Below, one piece after another: positions 41,521 to 50,202 of a stretch of 64,000 nucleotides of DNA. A program made the position numbers and the translations under genes. Each line of letters starts with the position of its first letter. The stretch's first letter is position 1. The notes beneath the pieces are model-generated. The model worked only from the letters and a program-made list of their open reading frames with translations. It made no database searches and had not been told where the DNA came from. The stretch comes from JANQGH01 sp039177555 (GTDB taxonomy: Bacteria; Pseudomonadota; Alphaproteobacteria; DSM-16000; Inquilinaceae), in assembly GCA_039177555.1 (NCBI GenBank), contig JBCDFV010000004.1, positions 99,999 to 163,998 of the forward strand, given 5' to 3'.

Positions 41521-42329
41521 TTGACGGCGCCTTGGGTCATGCCCTGCACGAAATGGCGCTGGAAGATGATGAAGATGATGATGATCGGGATCGCCATGAT
41601 CATCGCGGCGGAGGTCAGGCCGCTGATATCGCGGGTCTGGGTGCCCTGGAAGAATAGCATGCCGACCGTCAGGGTACGTAGATTGTCCTGGGTCAGGAAC
41701 AACAGCCGCAGCAGCAGATCGTTCCAGCTCCACAGGAATTCCAGCAGGCCCGTGGTGATGATGGCGGGGGTGGAGATCGGCAGGATGACCCGCCAGTAGA
41801 CCTGGATCTCGCTGGCGCCATCGACCCGCGCGGCGTCCCGCAACTCCTTCGGTATCCGACGAAAATAGGCCGACATCAGGAAGATGAAGATCGGCACGGC
41901 GAGCGCGAGGTCGGCCAGGATGACGCCAAGATGGGTGTTCAACAGCCCCAGACGCTGTTCCGTCACGTAGAGCGGCAGGATGATCGCGGTCGGCGGGATC
42001 ATCAGGCCGGCCAGCAGCAAGGCGTAGATCACCGGCTTGCCGGGGAACTTCAGGAACGTCAGCGCGTAGGCGGCGGCCGAGGCGATGACGATCATGACCA
42101 GGGCGTCGACCGTGGAGATGATCACGCTGTTCATAAAATAGGTGTTGAAGTTCGCGTCGACCCAGGTGGTCACGAAATGCTCGAACGTCGGCGCCAGCGG
42201 CGGCACCCAGGGGGGCGACACCAGTTCCTCCGCCGGTTTCAGCGAGGTGAACGCGGTCATCAACAAGGGCGCCAGCATCAACAGCGAGACCAGGGTCAAC
42301 AGACCGTAGACGAGGGGCTTTCTGGACAT
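41517..42329 (-). CDS. Carbohydrate ABC permease, MalG/UgpE type
   Basis: 270 residues with about six membrane segments. The EAA loop is ELRDAARVDGASEIQVYWRVILP. The ATG (42329-42327) gives MSRKPLVYGLLTLVSLL, a sensible first membrane helix; in-frame sequence upstream overlaps the other permease. Five bases separate it from the upstream permease gene. Its stop lies in the terminal repeat unit. Confidence 0.92.
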   Translation of the reverse strand: MSRKPLVYGLLTLVSLLMLAPLLMTAFTSLKPAEELVSPPWVPPLAPTFEHFVTTWVDANFNTYFMNSVIISTVDALVMIVIASAAAYALTFLKFPGKPVIYALLLAGLMIPPTAIILPLYVTEQRLGLLNTHLGVILADLALAVPIFIFLMSAYFRRIPKELRDAARVDGASEIQVYWRVILPISTPAIITTGLLEFLWSWNDLLLRLLFLTQDNLRTLTVGMLFFQGTQTRDISGLTSAAMIMAIPIIIIFIIFQRHFVQGMTQGAVK

Positions 42330-42334
42330 GGGCC

Positions 42335-43240
42335 TCAGTCGTCCCGCCGCGCTTGCATGTAGAGATAGACGGCCATCGCCAAGGTGACGATGACCAAGAG
42401 GGCAACCGCCACGGCCGAGCCGTAGCCGTAATTGTTTTCCAGCACGCCGCGCTTGTACATGTAGGTCGCCAGGATCTCGGTGGCGCGGATCGGGCCGCCC
42501 TGCGTGGTGCCCCAGATCAGGTCGAACGCCTTGAAGGCCGCAGTCGCGGTGAGCACGAAGACGACCGCCGTCACCGGCCTCAGCGCCGGTAAGGTGATGT
42601 ACCAAAAGGCCTGGACCGGGGTCGCACCGTCGATCTTGGCGGCGTCGTAAAGCTCGTCATCGACCGCCTGCAGACCGGCCAGGAAGATCACGATCGACAG
42701 GCCCAGCGTGGACCAGGAATGGGCGATGGCCAGGGCCGGCAAGGCGGTGGTCAGGTCCCCCAGCCAGGGCGTGGCCAGGAAGCCGAGGCCGATCGCGGTC
42801 AGCCCCTCATTGATCGCGCCGTTGGGCTGATACATCCAGCGCCAGATGATCGCCGTGGTGATCGGCGCCTGAATGACCGGGATGAACATGCAGGTCTGGA
42901 AGAAGATCCTGCCCTTGATCTTGCGGGCCAGGATCGCGGCCAGAACCACGCCCAGCCCGACATTGATCACCACGATGATCGCCGTCCATTCGACGGTGTT
43001 GAAAAACGCTTCCCAGAAGATTCGGTCGCTGAACAGACGGTCGTAGTTGCCGAGCCCGACCCATTCCCGATCCGCGCTGATGCCGTCCCACCGGTTGAGC
43101 GAATACTCGAACACCTCCAAGGTCGGGATGAAGGCGAAGACGAGGTAAAGCGCGATTGCCGGGAATAGGAACAGCCCGGCGGTCAGCCAGGCCTGCCTTT
43201 TGCGGCGGTTCGGCGACCAACGCCTGGATGAGGCGGCCAT
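42335..43240 (-). CDS. Carbohydrate ABC permease, MalF/UgpA type
   Basis: 301 residues with six predicted segments after a basic N-terminus (RRWSPNRRKRQAW). The EAA loop is DELYDAAKIDGATPVQAFWYITLP. It lies between the binding-protein gene and the second permease. No ATPase is encoded in this cluster, so the importer must share an MsmK/UgpC-type ATPase from elsewhere. Confidence 0.92.
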   Translation of the reverse strand: MAASSRRWSPNRRKRQAWLTAGLFLFPAIALYLVFAFIPTLEVFEYSLNRWDGISADREWVGLGNYDRLFSDRIFWEAFFNTVEWTAIIVVINVGLGVVLAAILARKIKGRIFFQTCMFIPVIQAPITTAIIWRWMYQPNGAINEGLTAIGLGFLATPWLGDLTTALPALAIAHSWSTLGLSIVIFLAGLQAVDDELYDAAKIDGATPVQAFWYITLPALRPVTAVVFVLTATAAFKAFDLIWGTTQGGPIRATEILATYMYKRGVLENNYGYGSAVAVALLVIVTLAMAVYLYMQARRDD

Positions 43241-43264
43241 AAGAGTGGGCTCGGCGTGGGTCGA

Positions 43265-44581
43265 TCAGTTGTCCGCCACGCCACCGGGCATGAGGATTGC
43301 GCCGTCCGCCTTGGCGACCTCCCATTCCGCCTGGATCGCCTCGACGAACTGCTCCGGCGTCATGACGCCCAGCAGCAGGGCCTGCAACCCGTCATAGGTG
43401 ACGTTGGTCATGCTGGCCGGCGTCACCGTGTCGAGGAAGGCGTGGATCGTGCCGTTGGGCCGATAGGAATCGATCTGTGCGCGCAGTTCAGCCACGATCG
43501 GCGGCAGCGAGCTTTCGGGCAGAAGATCCGTCAGCGGCCCGATCGGGATGGTGCCGTCGTTCAGCAGCATCAGGCGACTGCCGTCGTCGAAGAAGAAGAA
43601 GTCCAGAACGTCCGCCGAAACGTCCAGATGTTCGGTGTTCGCGTTGATGTACCAGCCAGAGCCGATGTCCTCGGTCGGATGGATCGCCTGGCCGTCCGCC
43701 ATCGGCGGCAATTGGAAGCTGCCGAAATCGGCGATGCCATCGCCCAGCGCGTCGATCGCCGGCGGCACGATCCAGGGCCCGGTGAAGGTCATCGGAATGT
43801 CGCCGGCCCAGAAACTGTCCATGGTCTCGGCATAGCCGTTGGCCACCGGGTTGGGGCCGAAATAGCCTTCTTCGGCCATTTCCTGGAGCAGCGCCATCGC
43901 CGCCCGATAGGGTTCCTCGGTCCAGGCGCCGTCGCCGAACATCACCTCTTCCACGCCGGCTGGCGACGCGAAACGGCCGAACAGCATGGATTGCCAGTGT
44001 GAGATCGGCCAGCGGTCCGCGCCGCCCAGGCCGATCGGGGTCGTGTAGCCGGCCTCGATCAAGGTATCGACAGCGGCTTCGAAGTCGGCCCAGGTTTCAG
44101 GCACTTGAAGGCCGAGTTCGTCGAAGATCGCGCGATTGTAGAACATCGCCGTGTTCTCGACCTGGTTGCCGACGGCCCAAAGCCGGCCGTCCGACGAGGT
44201 GGTGTTCTCGATCGATTCAGGGATGACCGCGTCCCAGCCATATTGGCGATAATAGGGGGTCAGGTCGGCGACGAGGCCGCCATTGATGATCGCCGCCGGT
44301 TGTCCTGGACCGGTGCCGTACATGAAGACGTCCGGCCCCTCGCCGCCGGACAGGGACGGCACCAGCACCGGGTTGAACAGGTCCGAGCCGACTTTGGTGA
44401 CGGTGATCTGAACGTCCGCGTTGGCGGCCATATAGGCGTCGGCCAGATCGTCATAGATGTTGGTGGTGCCTGGTTCGCCACCCACCCAGACTTCGATTTC
44501 CGTTTGCGCCAGCGCGGAGAGCGCCATGGTTCCCGACAGGGCCGTGACCGCGAGCACGAGGCCGATGTGGCGTTCGATCAT
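43265..44581 (-). CDS. Sugar ABC transporter binding protein, family 1
   Basis: 438 residues. A signal peptide (GLVLAVTALSGTMALSALAQ) precedes a mature part starting TEIEVWVGGEPGTTN, with GPDVFMYGTG and AMFYNRAIFDELGLQVPETW, the classical SBP_bac_1 pattern. GGGAGGAACG precedes the ATG. It is first in the leftward operon and lies downstream of two LacI-type operators. Confidence 0.92.
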   Translation of the reverse strand: MIERHIGLVLAVTALSGTMALSALAQTEIEVWVGGEPGTTNIYDDLADAYMAANADVQITVTKVGSDLFNPVLVPSLSGGEGPDVFMYGTGPGQPAAIINGGLVADLTPYYRQYGWDAVIPESIENTTSSDGRLWAVGNQVENTAMFYNRAIFDELGLQVPETWADFEAAVDTLIEAGYTTPIGLGGADRWPISHWQSMLFGRFASPAGVEEVMFGDGAWTEEPYRAAMALLQEMAEEGYFGPNPVANGYAETMDSFWAGDIPMTFTGPWIVPPAIDALGDGIADFGSFQLPPMADGQAIHPTEDIGSGWYINANTEHLDVSADVLDFFFFDDGSRLMLLNDGTIPIGPLTDLLPESSLPPIVAELRAQIDSYRPNGTIHAFLDTVTPASMTNVTYDGLQALLLGVMTPEQFVEAIQAEWEVAKADGAILMPGGVADN

Positions 44582-44675
44582 TGTGTCCGTTCCTCCCGTT
44601 ATCGCGAGCGACTGAGGGCGTCGCGCTTGGTCGCGGCTCTTTGTTCAGAGCCGTCTCAATCGTAATCGTGCCACC

Positions 44676-44712
44676 AATGTATCCGGTTACATTAGCGATG
44701 TAAACGGTTACT
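44676..44712 (-). promoter_or_regulatory. Sugar-importer promoter overlapped by two LacI-type operators
   Basis: On the reverse strand -35 TTTACA (44704-44699) and -10 TACATT (44681-44676) are 17 bases apart. Two near-palindromic sites coincide with them: TGTATCCGGTTACA at 44678-44691 and TGTAAACGGTTACT at 44699-44712. Both have the CG-centred LacI-family form, and their centres are 21 bases (two helical turns) apart. The LacI-type regulator encoded at 45584-46612 is the likely binder. The region also serves the divergent ThuA-like gene. Confidence 0.75.
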
Positions 44713-44779
44713 TTTTGGGTTTTGCCTTTGTGGACGCTCTCGCTCTAAAGTGCCGCGCCGACACCAAGAGAGGACTGGA

Positions 44780-45565
44780 ATGACCATTCGCGTGCTTGTC
44801 TGGGGCGAGAACGTCCACGAGCGAACCAACAAGGCCGTCGCCTCGATCTATCCAACCGGGATGCACAGCTGCATCGCGGACGGGTTGAACGAGGACGCGG
44901 GCCTATCCGCGTCGACCGCCGTCTTGCAGGACGATCAGCACGGGTTGACGGAATCGGTATTGGCCGAAACGGACGTTCTGTTCTGGTGGGGCCACGCCGC
45001 CCATGGCGAGGTCGCGGACGACGTGGTCGAACGCGTCGCTTCCCATGTCTGGCAAGGCATGGGGCTGGTCTGCCTGCATTCGGCCCACTTTTCCAAGATC
45101 TTCCGCCGGATCACCGGCGCCCCGTGCTCCCTGCGCTGGCGCGAGGCCGGCGAGCGGGAGCGGGTCTGGGTCTGCAATCCGCGCCATCCAATCGCCGAGG
45201 GCATCGGTTCGTGTCTCGAAATCCCCAACTCCGAAATGTATGGCGAGCCGTTCACGGTGCCGGAGCCTGACGAGACCGTCTTCGTCTCCTGGTACGAGGG
45301 CGGCGAGGTGTTTCGTTCAGGCCTGACCTTCAAGCGGGGCAATGGCCGGATCTTCTATTTCGGTCCCGGCCACGAAACCTACCCGATCTATTGGCAGGAC
45401 GGGGTCAAGCGGGTCTTGAAGAATGCCGCGAAATGGGCGGCCAATCCGGTGGGCCGCTGGCGCGACATCGACAATGCGCCGAACGTGCCGGTGAGCGAGG
45501 CGCGCGAACCGCTTGAGGTCAAGGGGCCGAAGCTGCACGAAGAGGGAGAGGCCGGCTTCCGCTGA
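44780..45565 (+). CDS. ThuA-like trehalose-utilisation family protein
   Basis: 261 residues. RVLVWGENVHERTNKAVASIYPTGMH is the ThuA-type opening (given by position, 3-28), then LFWWGHAAHGEVADDVVERV, LVCLHSAHFSKIFRRI and FYFGPGHETYPIY. The family has a class I glutamine-amidotransferase-like fold; in rhizobia ThuA takes part in 3-keto-sugar catabolism. AGAGAGGA precedes ATG 44780. It diverges from the sugar importer and probably processes its substrate. Confidence 0.88.
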   Translation: MTIRVLVWGENVHERTNKAVASIYPTGMHSCIADGLNEDAGLSASTAVLQDDQHGLTESVLAETDVLFWWGHAAHGEVADDVVERVASHVWQGMGLVCLHSAHFSKIFRRITGAPCSLRWREAGERERVWVCNPRHPIAEGIGSCLEIPNSEMYGEPFTVPEPDETVFVSWYEGGEVFRSGLTFKRGNGRIFYFGPGHETYPIYWQDGVKRVLKNAAKWAANPVGRWRDIDNAPNVPVSEAREPLEVKGPKLHEEGEAGFR

Positions 45566-45583
45566 CCGATCGACGCCTTGGGC

Positions 45584-46612
45584 TTAGCGGGGCGGCGGCG
45601 CGGTGGTTTGACGGACGATCAGTTCGGTCGGCATGTCGATGTTGCGCTGAACCCGGTCGCCGGAACCAATCTGCAACAGCAACTGCTGGCAGGCGGTCGC
45701 CCCCCAAAGCCTGCGGGGCAGGTGGACGGTGGTCAGCGCCGGGGTCACGACCTTGGCGTAGTTCATGTCGTCATAGCCGACGACGGACACCTGATCGGGC
45801 ACGCGCAGGCCCAGATTGCGCAGCGCATGCAGGGCGCCCATCGCCATCTCGTCGCTGTGGGCGAAAATGGCGGTCGGGGGGTCCTTGCGCGTCATCAGCG
45901 TCGTGGTCAGCGCGCGGGCGGATTCGATCGTCATGCGGCCCGTCACGATCATATCGTCGGGTACCGTGCCGCCCGCCTGGCCGACGAGATCGGCAAAGCC
46001 GCCCAGCCGATCGGCGAAGGAGCGCATGGACAGCGGCCCGCAAATGACCGCCATCCGGCGATGCCCCAGGCCCAGCAGGTGCTCTGCCGCCAGTTGCGAG
46101 GATCGGTAGTTGTCGATCCGCACGGTGGGGGCGTCCAACCCGTCAAGATCGGAACAGGAAACCACCGGCGGCAGCATGTCGGGCGCTGACCGGGCGAATT
46201 GCTCGGCAAGGCTTTTGGGGCAAAAGCCCGTGTTGATGATCAGCCCGTCCGCGCGGCCGGTCAGCAGCATGCCGACATAGGTTTCCTCGCTGGTGGCGTC
46301 GCCGGCGGTGTCGCCGATCAGCAGGATGTAGCCGTCCGCCCGCGCCCGTTCCTCGATGCCCTTGAAGAACTCCGAAAAGAACGGGTTGGCGATGTCGGAG
46401 ACCAGGACGATGATCGCGTGGGTCCGCCCATGGCGGAAATCCACGGCCCGCATGTTCAGGCGATAGCCCAGCCGGTCCGCCAGATCCAGGACCCGCGTCC
46501 GGGTCGGTTCGGCGACCAGGTCGGGCTTGGCGAAGGCGCGCGACACGGTGGCCGTCGAGACGCCGGCGATCCGGGCGATGTCCCGGATGGTCGGGTTCTT
46601 TACCTTGTTCAT
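45584..46612 (-). CDS. LacI-family transcriptional repressor
   Basis: 342 residues. The helix-turn-helix TIRDIARIAGVSTATVSRAF near residues 8-27 and hinge VLDLADRLGYRLN precede a periplasmic-binding-type core (ARTHAIIVLVSDIANPFF-type strand, VGYDDMNYAKVVTPALTTV). It is convergent with the ThuA-like gene and lies in the same cluster as the paired operators at 44678-44712, so it most likely senses the imported sugar. Confidence 0.92.
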   Translation of the reverse strand: MNKVKNPTIRDIARIAGVSTATVSRAFAKPDLVAEPTRTRVLDLADRLGYRLNMRAVDFRHGRTHAIIVLVSDIANPFFSEFFKGIEERARADGYILLIGDTAGDATSEETYVGMLLTGRADGLIINTGFCPKSLAEQFARSAPDMLPPVVSCSDLDGLDAPTVRIDNYRSSQLAAEHLLGLGHRRMAVICGPLSMRSFADRLGGFADLVGQAGGTVPDDMIVTGRMTIESARALTTTLMTRKDPPTAIFAHSDEMAMGALHALRNLGLRVPDQVSVVGYDDMNYAKVVTPALTTVHLPRRLWGATACQQLLLQIGSGDRVQRNIDMPTELIVRQTTAPPPR

Positions 46613-46797
46613 GCACCCTGCCGTTCGCGTTGGCCTTCAGTCGTGCAACGGGGCCGCGGCAGCCGTCAAGGGCCGATCGGGGGCGGCATTGCGCCCGTGG
46701 GCCGCCGCCGGCGTGAAAAGCACCGAGAGTTTCGGCTTGGCTGGCGGCCTCGTTGGCCCGATGATTTCGAGCCCCTCGTCGTTCTGTCAAAGCCATC

Positions 46798-47943
46798 ATG
46801 AAGCTGCCGCCCCTCATGCAACGCCCCGACGGTCAGCCCGTCGTGACGGCCGAGGACCGAGAACTGTGTCGCACGGCATGGCTCCAGACATTCGCCGACC
46901 GGGTGTATGGCCCCATTCCCGAGGCGCCGGAGCGGCTGGACATCCGACGCGAGCGGTTTGGCGTCGGCGAGCGGCTGGTCATCGAAGTGACGCTTGCCGG
47001 GCAGGCCTTTGCGGTCGATGCGGCGCTCTGGTTGCCGGAAGACCGAACCGGTCCGGTGCCGATCATCATCGGCCTCGGTTTTCTCGGACCGATCGGGGCC
47101 GCCGAAGGTGCTGCGTTTCCGATCGACAGGGCAGCGATCATCGATCGATCGATCGCCGACACGTTGCGCGGCGGCCGCCTCGCCGAGGCCAATCGCGGCC
47201 AGCATACGGACCGCTGGCCGATCCGGTCTCTCTTGAAGGCGGGCTACGGCGTGTTGCTGTCCTGCTACGGCTCTTGGGTGGCCGATCATCCTGGAAAGTG
47301 GAGGGGCGCCCGGCTCGGTCGCGCGGCGCGATCATGCGCCAGAACGGGCGCCCTGTCCCTTTGGGCGTGGGCCTATCGGCGGCTGATCGACATCGCGTGT
47401 AGGCTCGACGAAATCGATCGCGACCGTGTTGTGCTCGTGGGCCACTCACGGCTTGGAAAGGCCGCGCTGTGGGCGGCAGCGAACGACGAGCGCGTCCATG
47501 CCGCCTTGATCAACAATTCCGGCTGTGCCGGGGCCAGCCTGACGCGACATCCGGGCGGCGAAACGCTGTCGAAGCTGATCCGCTTTTCGCATTGGACGGT
47601 GCTGGACAAGAAGACGGCCGCCGATCCGGCGCAACTGCCCGTCGACCAGCATCAACTGATCGCCTGCGTGGCGCCTCGCAAGGTCTATATCGCGTCTGCA
47701 TCCGAGGATGCCTGGGCCGATCCGGAGGGCGAGTATCTCGCCCTAAAGGCCGCCACACCGTTCTGGGGCACGGACAGCCTTCCTCCGCTGGAGGCCGTAT
47801 GGCGGCCCGGGCGCCGGGTCTGGTCAGGCCCGCTCGGCTGGCATCTGCGGCCGGGGCCGCACGATATGACGTCTTGGGACTGGCGGCGCTTCCTCGCCTT
47901 CCTGGCGCAAGACGGTCAGGGCGCTAACGCAGATCGTCGATGA
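46798..47943 (+). CDS. CE15-family (glucuronoyl esterase-like) hydrolase, no signal peptide
   Basis: 381 residues, alpha/beta hydrolase. Ser217 in VVLVGHSRLGKAALWAAAND is the nucleophile of the CE15 G-x-S-R-x-G-K motif. NNSGCAGASLTRHPGGET, LPVDQHQLIACVAPRKVYIASASEDAWADP and the catalytic His355 in HLRPGPHDMTSWDW complete the family pattern. Known members cleave methyl-glucuronoyl ester links of lignin and xylan and are secreted; here MKLPPLMQRPDG has no signal. The 47270-47340 region is Arg-rich and poorly conserved, but no frameshift is needed. The 3' end overlaps the convergent peptidase gene by 20 bases. Confidence 0.82.
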   Translation: MKLPPLMQRPDGQPVVTAEDRELCRTAWLQTFADRVYGPIPEAPERLDIRRERFGVGERLVIEVTLAGQAFAVDAALWLPEDRTGPVPIIIGLGFLGPIGAAEGAAFPIDRAAIIDRSIADTLRGGRLAEANRGQHTDRWPIRSLLKAGYGVLLSCYGSWVADHPGKWRGARLGRAARSCARTGALSLWAWAYRRLIDIACRLDEIDRDRVVLVGHSRLGKAALWAAANDERVHAALINNSGCAGASLTRHPGGETLSKLIRFSHWTVLDKKTAADPAQLPVDQHQLIACVAPRKVYIASASEDAWADPEGEYLALKAATPFWGTDSLPPLEAVWRPGRRVWSGPLGWHLRPGPHDMTSWDWRRFLAFLAQDGQGANADRR

Positions 47944-49078
47944 TGGCGTAAAGCGCATCCAGCGTTGACAGGCCGAACTGGTACGATCGCGCCGGCGACC
48001 AACCGTGAAGCGGGTCGGGCGTCTTGGCGGTGTCCTTGAACAGCAGTTCGTAAAGCAACGCGACGGCGTCAAAGGCCTCGCCCAGATAGTTCCAGGACAT
48101 GGACAGGTCCGCCTCGCCGGGGCCGGGGCCGCCGCCGGGATAGGGCCAGCCGACCTCGAAGTCTGGATTGGCCTGGGCCAGCGCCGCCTCGTAGCGTTTC
48201 CACAGCGCCGTCTGCTTGTCGGTCAGCGACGGCAGGCCCAGCGGTCCGCCAAGGAAGTTGTGCGTCCCGTTCCAGCCATGGACGTCCAGCGACCAGTCCA
48301 GCCCCGTTTCGTGCATGGCCGCGCGCACCAGATGGATTTCCGGGCTGGTTGCCATCGAGGGATCGGACCAGACGCGGTTCAAATTGATGCCGGCGGCGTT
48401 CGTCCGCGTGTTGCCACGTATGCTGCCGTCCGGGTTCAGGTTGGGCGCGACGTAGAATACGGCCCGGTCAAGCAGCGCGCGGGCCAGGGGATCGTCCGGA
48501 TCGATCAGCCGGTCGACAATGCCTTCGACGCAGAACGGCCCCATGGTCTCGTTCGGGTGCTGGCGCGTCGTGATCCAGCAGGCGCGCTTGTTGGGCCCGG
48601 GCGAGCCGAACTGCAGCATGTCGATGTCGCGCCCCTCGACCGACTGGCCCAGCACGGTCAGGCTGGCGCGGGGCGACTTGAGAGCCCGATCGGTAAGCTG
48701 GTACTGGCGTTCCAGCGGATAGGGTGCGAAGGCCGCGATATAGATGCTGTCCCGCTTCGGCGTCAGGCGTATCGTCAGGGCATCGCCCTCCAGCGCCGTC
48801 GGCACGCGCAGCCAGGCCTCGCGGTCGTACGACGCCACGGCCTGATAGTCCGCCCAGGGGGCCGGCATGCCGACCAGGTCACGGCTGGTGTTGGCGTCCT
48901 CGGCATTCACGATGCGGATGGTGCAGGCCCGGTCGCGCCCGCCGGTCAGGCGGAAATAGAACCATTGCTTGAAATCGGACGCGTTGTCGTTGGCCAGGGC
49001 CAGGCGGATATCGTCCGGATCGCTGGCGTCGATGATATCGATGTGCCCGCCATCGAACGCGCTGCTGATGCCGATCAT
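47924..49078 (-). CDS. M14-family zinc carboxypeptidase (cytosolic CCP-like)
   Basis: 384 residues. An N-terminal beta domain (FDGGHIDIIDASDPDDIRLAL, FKQWFYFRLTGG) typical of cytosolic carboxypeptidases precedes the catalytic domain. Zinc motif HxxE is in RQHPNETMGPF, with the third ligand His in SLDVHGWNG; GNTRTNAAGINLNRVW is the substrate-pocket block. There is no signal peptide. ATG 49078 starts the beta domain directly; longer frames add no conserved sequence. It is next to a peptide importer, fitting trimming of imported peptides. Confidence 0.85.
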   Translation of the reverse strand: MIGISSAFDGGHIDIIDASDPDDIRLALANDNASDFKQWFYFRLTGGRDRACTIRIVNAEDANTSRDLVGMPAPWADYQAVASYDREAWLRVPTALEGDALTIRLTPKRDSIYIAAFAPYPLERQYQLTDRALKSPRASLTVLGQSVEGRDIDMLQFGSPGPNKRACWITTRQHPNETMGPFCVEGIVDRLIDPDDPLARALLDRAVFYVAPNLNPDGSIRGNTRTNAAGINLNRVWSDPSMATSPEIHLVRAAMHETGLDWSLDVHGWNGTHNFLGGPLGLPSLTDKQTALWKRYEAALAQANPDFEVGWPYPGGGPGPGEADLSMSWNYLGEAFDAVALLYELLFKDTAKTPDPLHGWSPARSYQFGLSTLDALYAIIDDLR

Positions 49079-49182
49079 GGTGCCGTGGTTCCCCCCTGCT
49101 TGCCCCCGTCTGGCGCTTTTGCCAGGATCATGATGGTATAGTAAAAACGCGCGGATCAAATGCCCATGACGAGGTCATCTCG

Positions 49183-50202
49183 GTGACCGACGATGACCTG
49201 ACGACCGGCGGCCGCGAGGCGCCGCTGCTGGAGGTGTGCGACCTGCGCACCTCGTTCGAGGTCGACGGCGTGCGCGTGGCCGCCGTCGATGGCGTGTCCT
49301 TCTCCGTGCGGCCTGGGCACACGGTCTGCATCGTCGGCGAATCCGGGTCGGGGAAAAGCGTCACGGCGCTTTCCATCATGCGCCTGATCGCCCAGCCGCC
49401 GGGCAAGATCGAAAGTGGCCAGGTGCTGTTCACCGGCACCGATCTGCTGGGCCTCAGCGAGGCCGAGATGCGCGCCCTGCGCGGTGACCGGCTGGCGATG
49501 ATCTTTCAGGAGCCGATGACCTCGCTGAACCCGGCCTTCACGGTCGGCGACCAGATTGCCGAGGGATTGCTGCGCCATCGCGACATGACGTCGGCCCAAG
49601 CGCGCGCCCGGGCGATCGACATGCTGAAGCGGGCGCGCATTCCCTCGCCGGAAGAACGGGTCGACCAGTATCCGCACCAGATGTCCGGCGGCATGCGCCA
49701 GCGGGCGATGATCGCCATGGCCATGGCCTGCGACCCGCAACTGTTGATCGCGGACGAGCCGACCACGGCGCTGGACGTCACCATCCAGGCCCAGATCCTG
49801 GACCTGATGCGCGCCCTGCGCGAGGAAACCGGCGCCGCCATCCTGTTGATCACCCATGATCTCGGCGTCGTCGCGGAGGTCGCGGACGAGGTGGTGGTGA
49901 TGTATGCCGGCAAGGTGGTCGAACGGGCGGATGTCCAAACGTTGTTCAACGACCCCCAGCATCCCTACACGATCGGCCTGTTGAGCTCCGTGCCGCGCCT
50001 GCACGAGACCCGGGACGAACTGCCGTCGATCGAGGGGGTTGTGCCGAACCCGGCGCAGATGCCGGCCGGCTGTCGGTTCCATCCGCGCTGCGTGCTGGCC
50101 GACGCCAAATGCGCCGCCGAACCGCCGCCGCTCCGCGCCGTTGCTGGGCACGACGTCGCCTGCTGGAAGGCGCCGATCGAGACGTTGCAGGCCGCACGTT
50201 GA
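49183..50202 (+). CDS. Peptide ABC transporter ATPase, DppD/OppD type
   Basis: 339 residues, GTG start with GAGGT nearby. Walker A GESGSGKSVTALSIM, signature MSGGMRQRAMIAMAMA, Walker B LLIADEPTTALDVT and the C-terminal oligopeptide domain (GLLSSVPRL, PAGCRFHPRCVLADAKCAAEPP) with its cysteines that often hold an iron-sulfur cluster. Its TGA overlaps the TTG start of the partner ATPase. Confidence 0.92.
   Translation: MTDDDLTTGGREAPLLEVCDLRTSFEVDGVRVAAVDGVSFSVRPGHTVCIVGESGSGKSVTALSIMRLIAQPPGKIESGQVLFTGTDLLGLSEAEMRALRGDRLAMIFQEPMTSLNPAFTVGDQIAEGLLRHRDMTSAQARARAIDMLKRARIPSPEERVDQYPHQMSGGMRQRAMIAMAMACDPQLLIADEPTTALDVTIQAQILDLMRALREETGAAILLITHDLGVVAEVADEVVVMYAGKVVERADVQTLFNDPQHPYTIGLLSSVPRLHETRDELPSIEGVVPNPAQMPAGCRFHPRCVLADAKCAAEPPPLRAVAGHDVACWKAPIETLQAAR

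Noticed and set aside
40890..41657. Rightward frame encoding repeated GLFLW units
   Set aside because: It is the 15-bp tandem repeat translated on the wrong strand, bounded by antisense sequence of two real genes.
47144..47156. Short ATCG tandem repeat
   Set aside because: Four units inside coding sequence (IIDRSIAD); explained by codon use.
47250..47350. Frameshift in the CE15 gene
   Set aside because: The segment is Arg-rich and poorly conserved, but motifs on both sides are in one frame and no compensating frame gives a better match.
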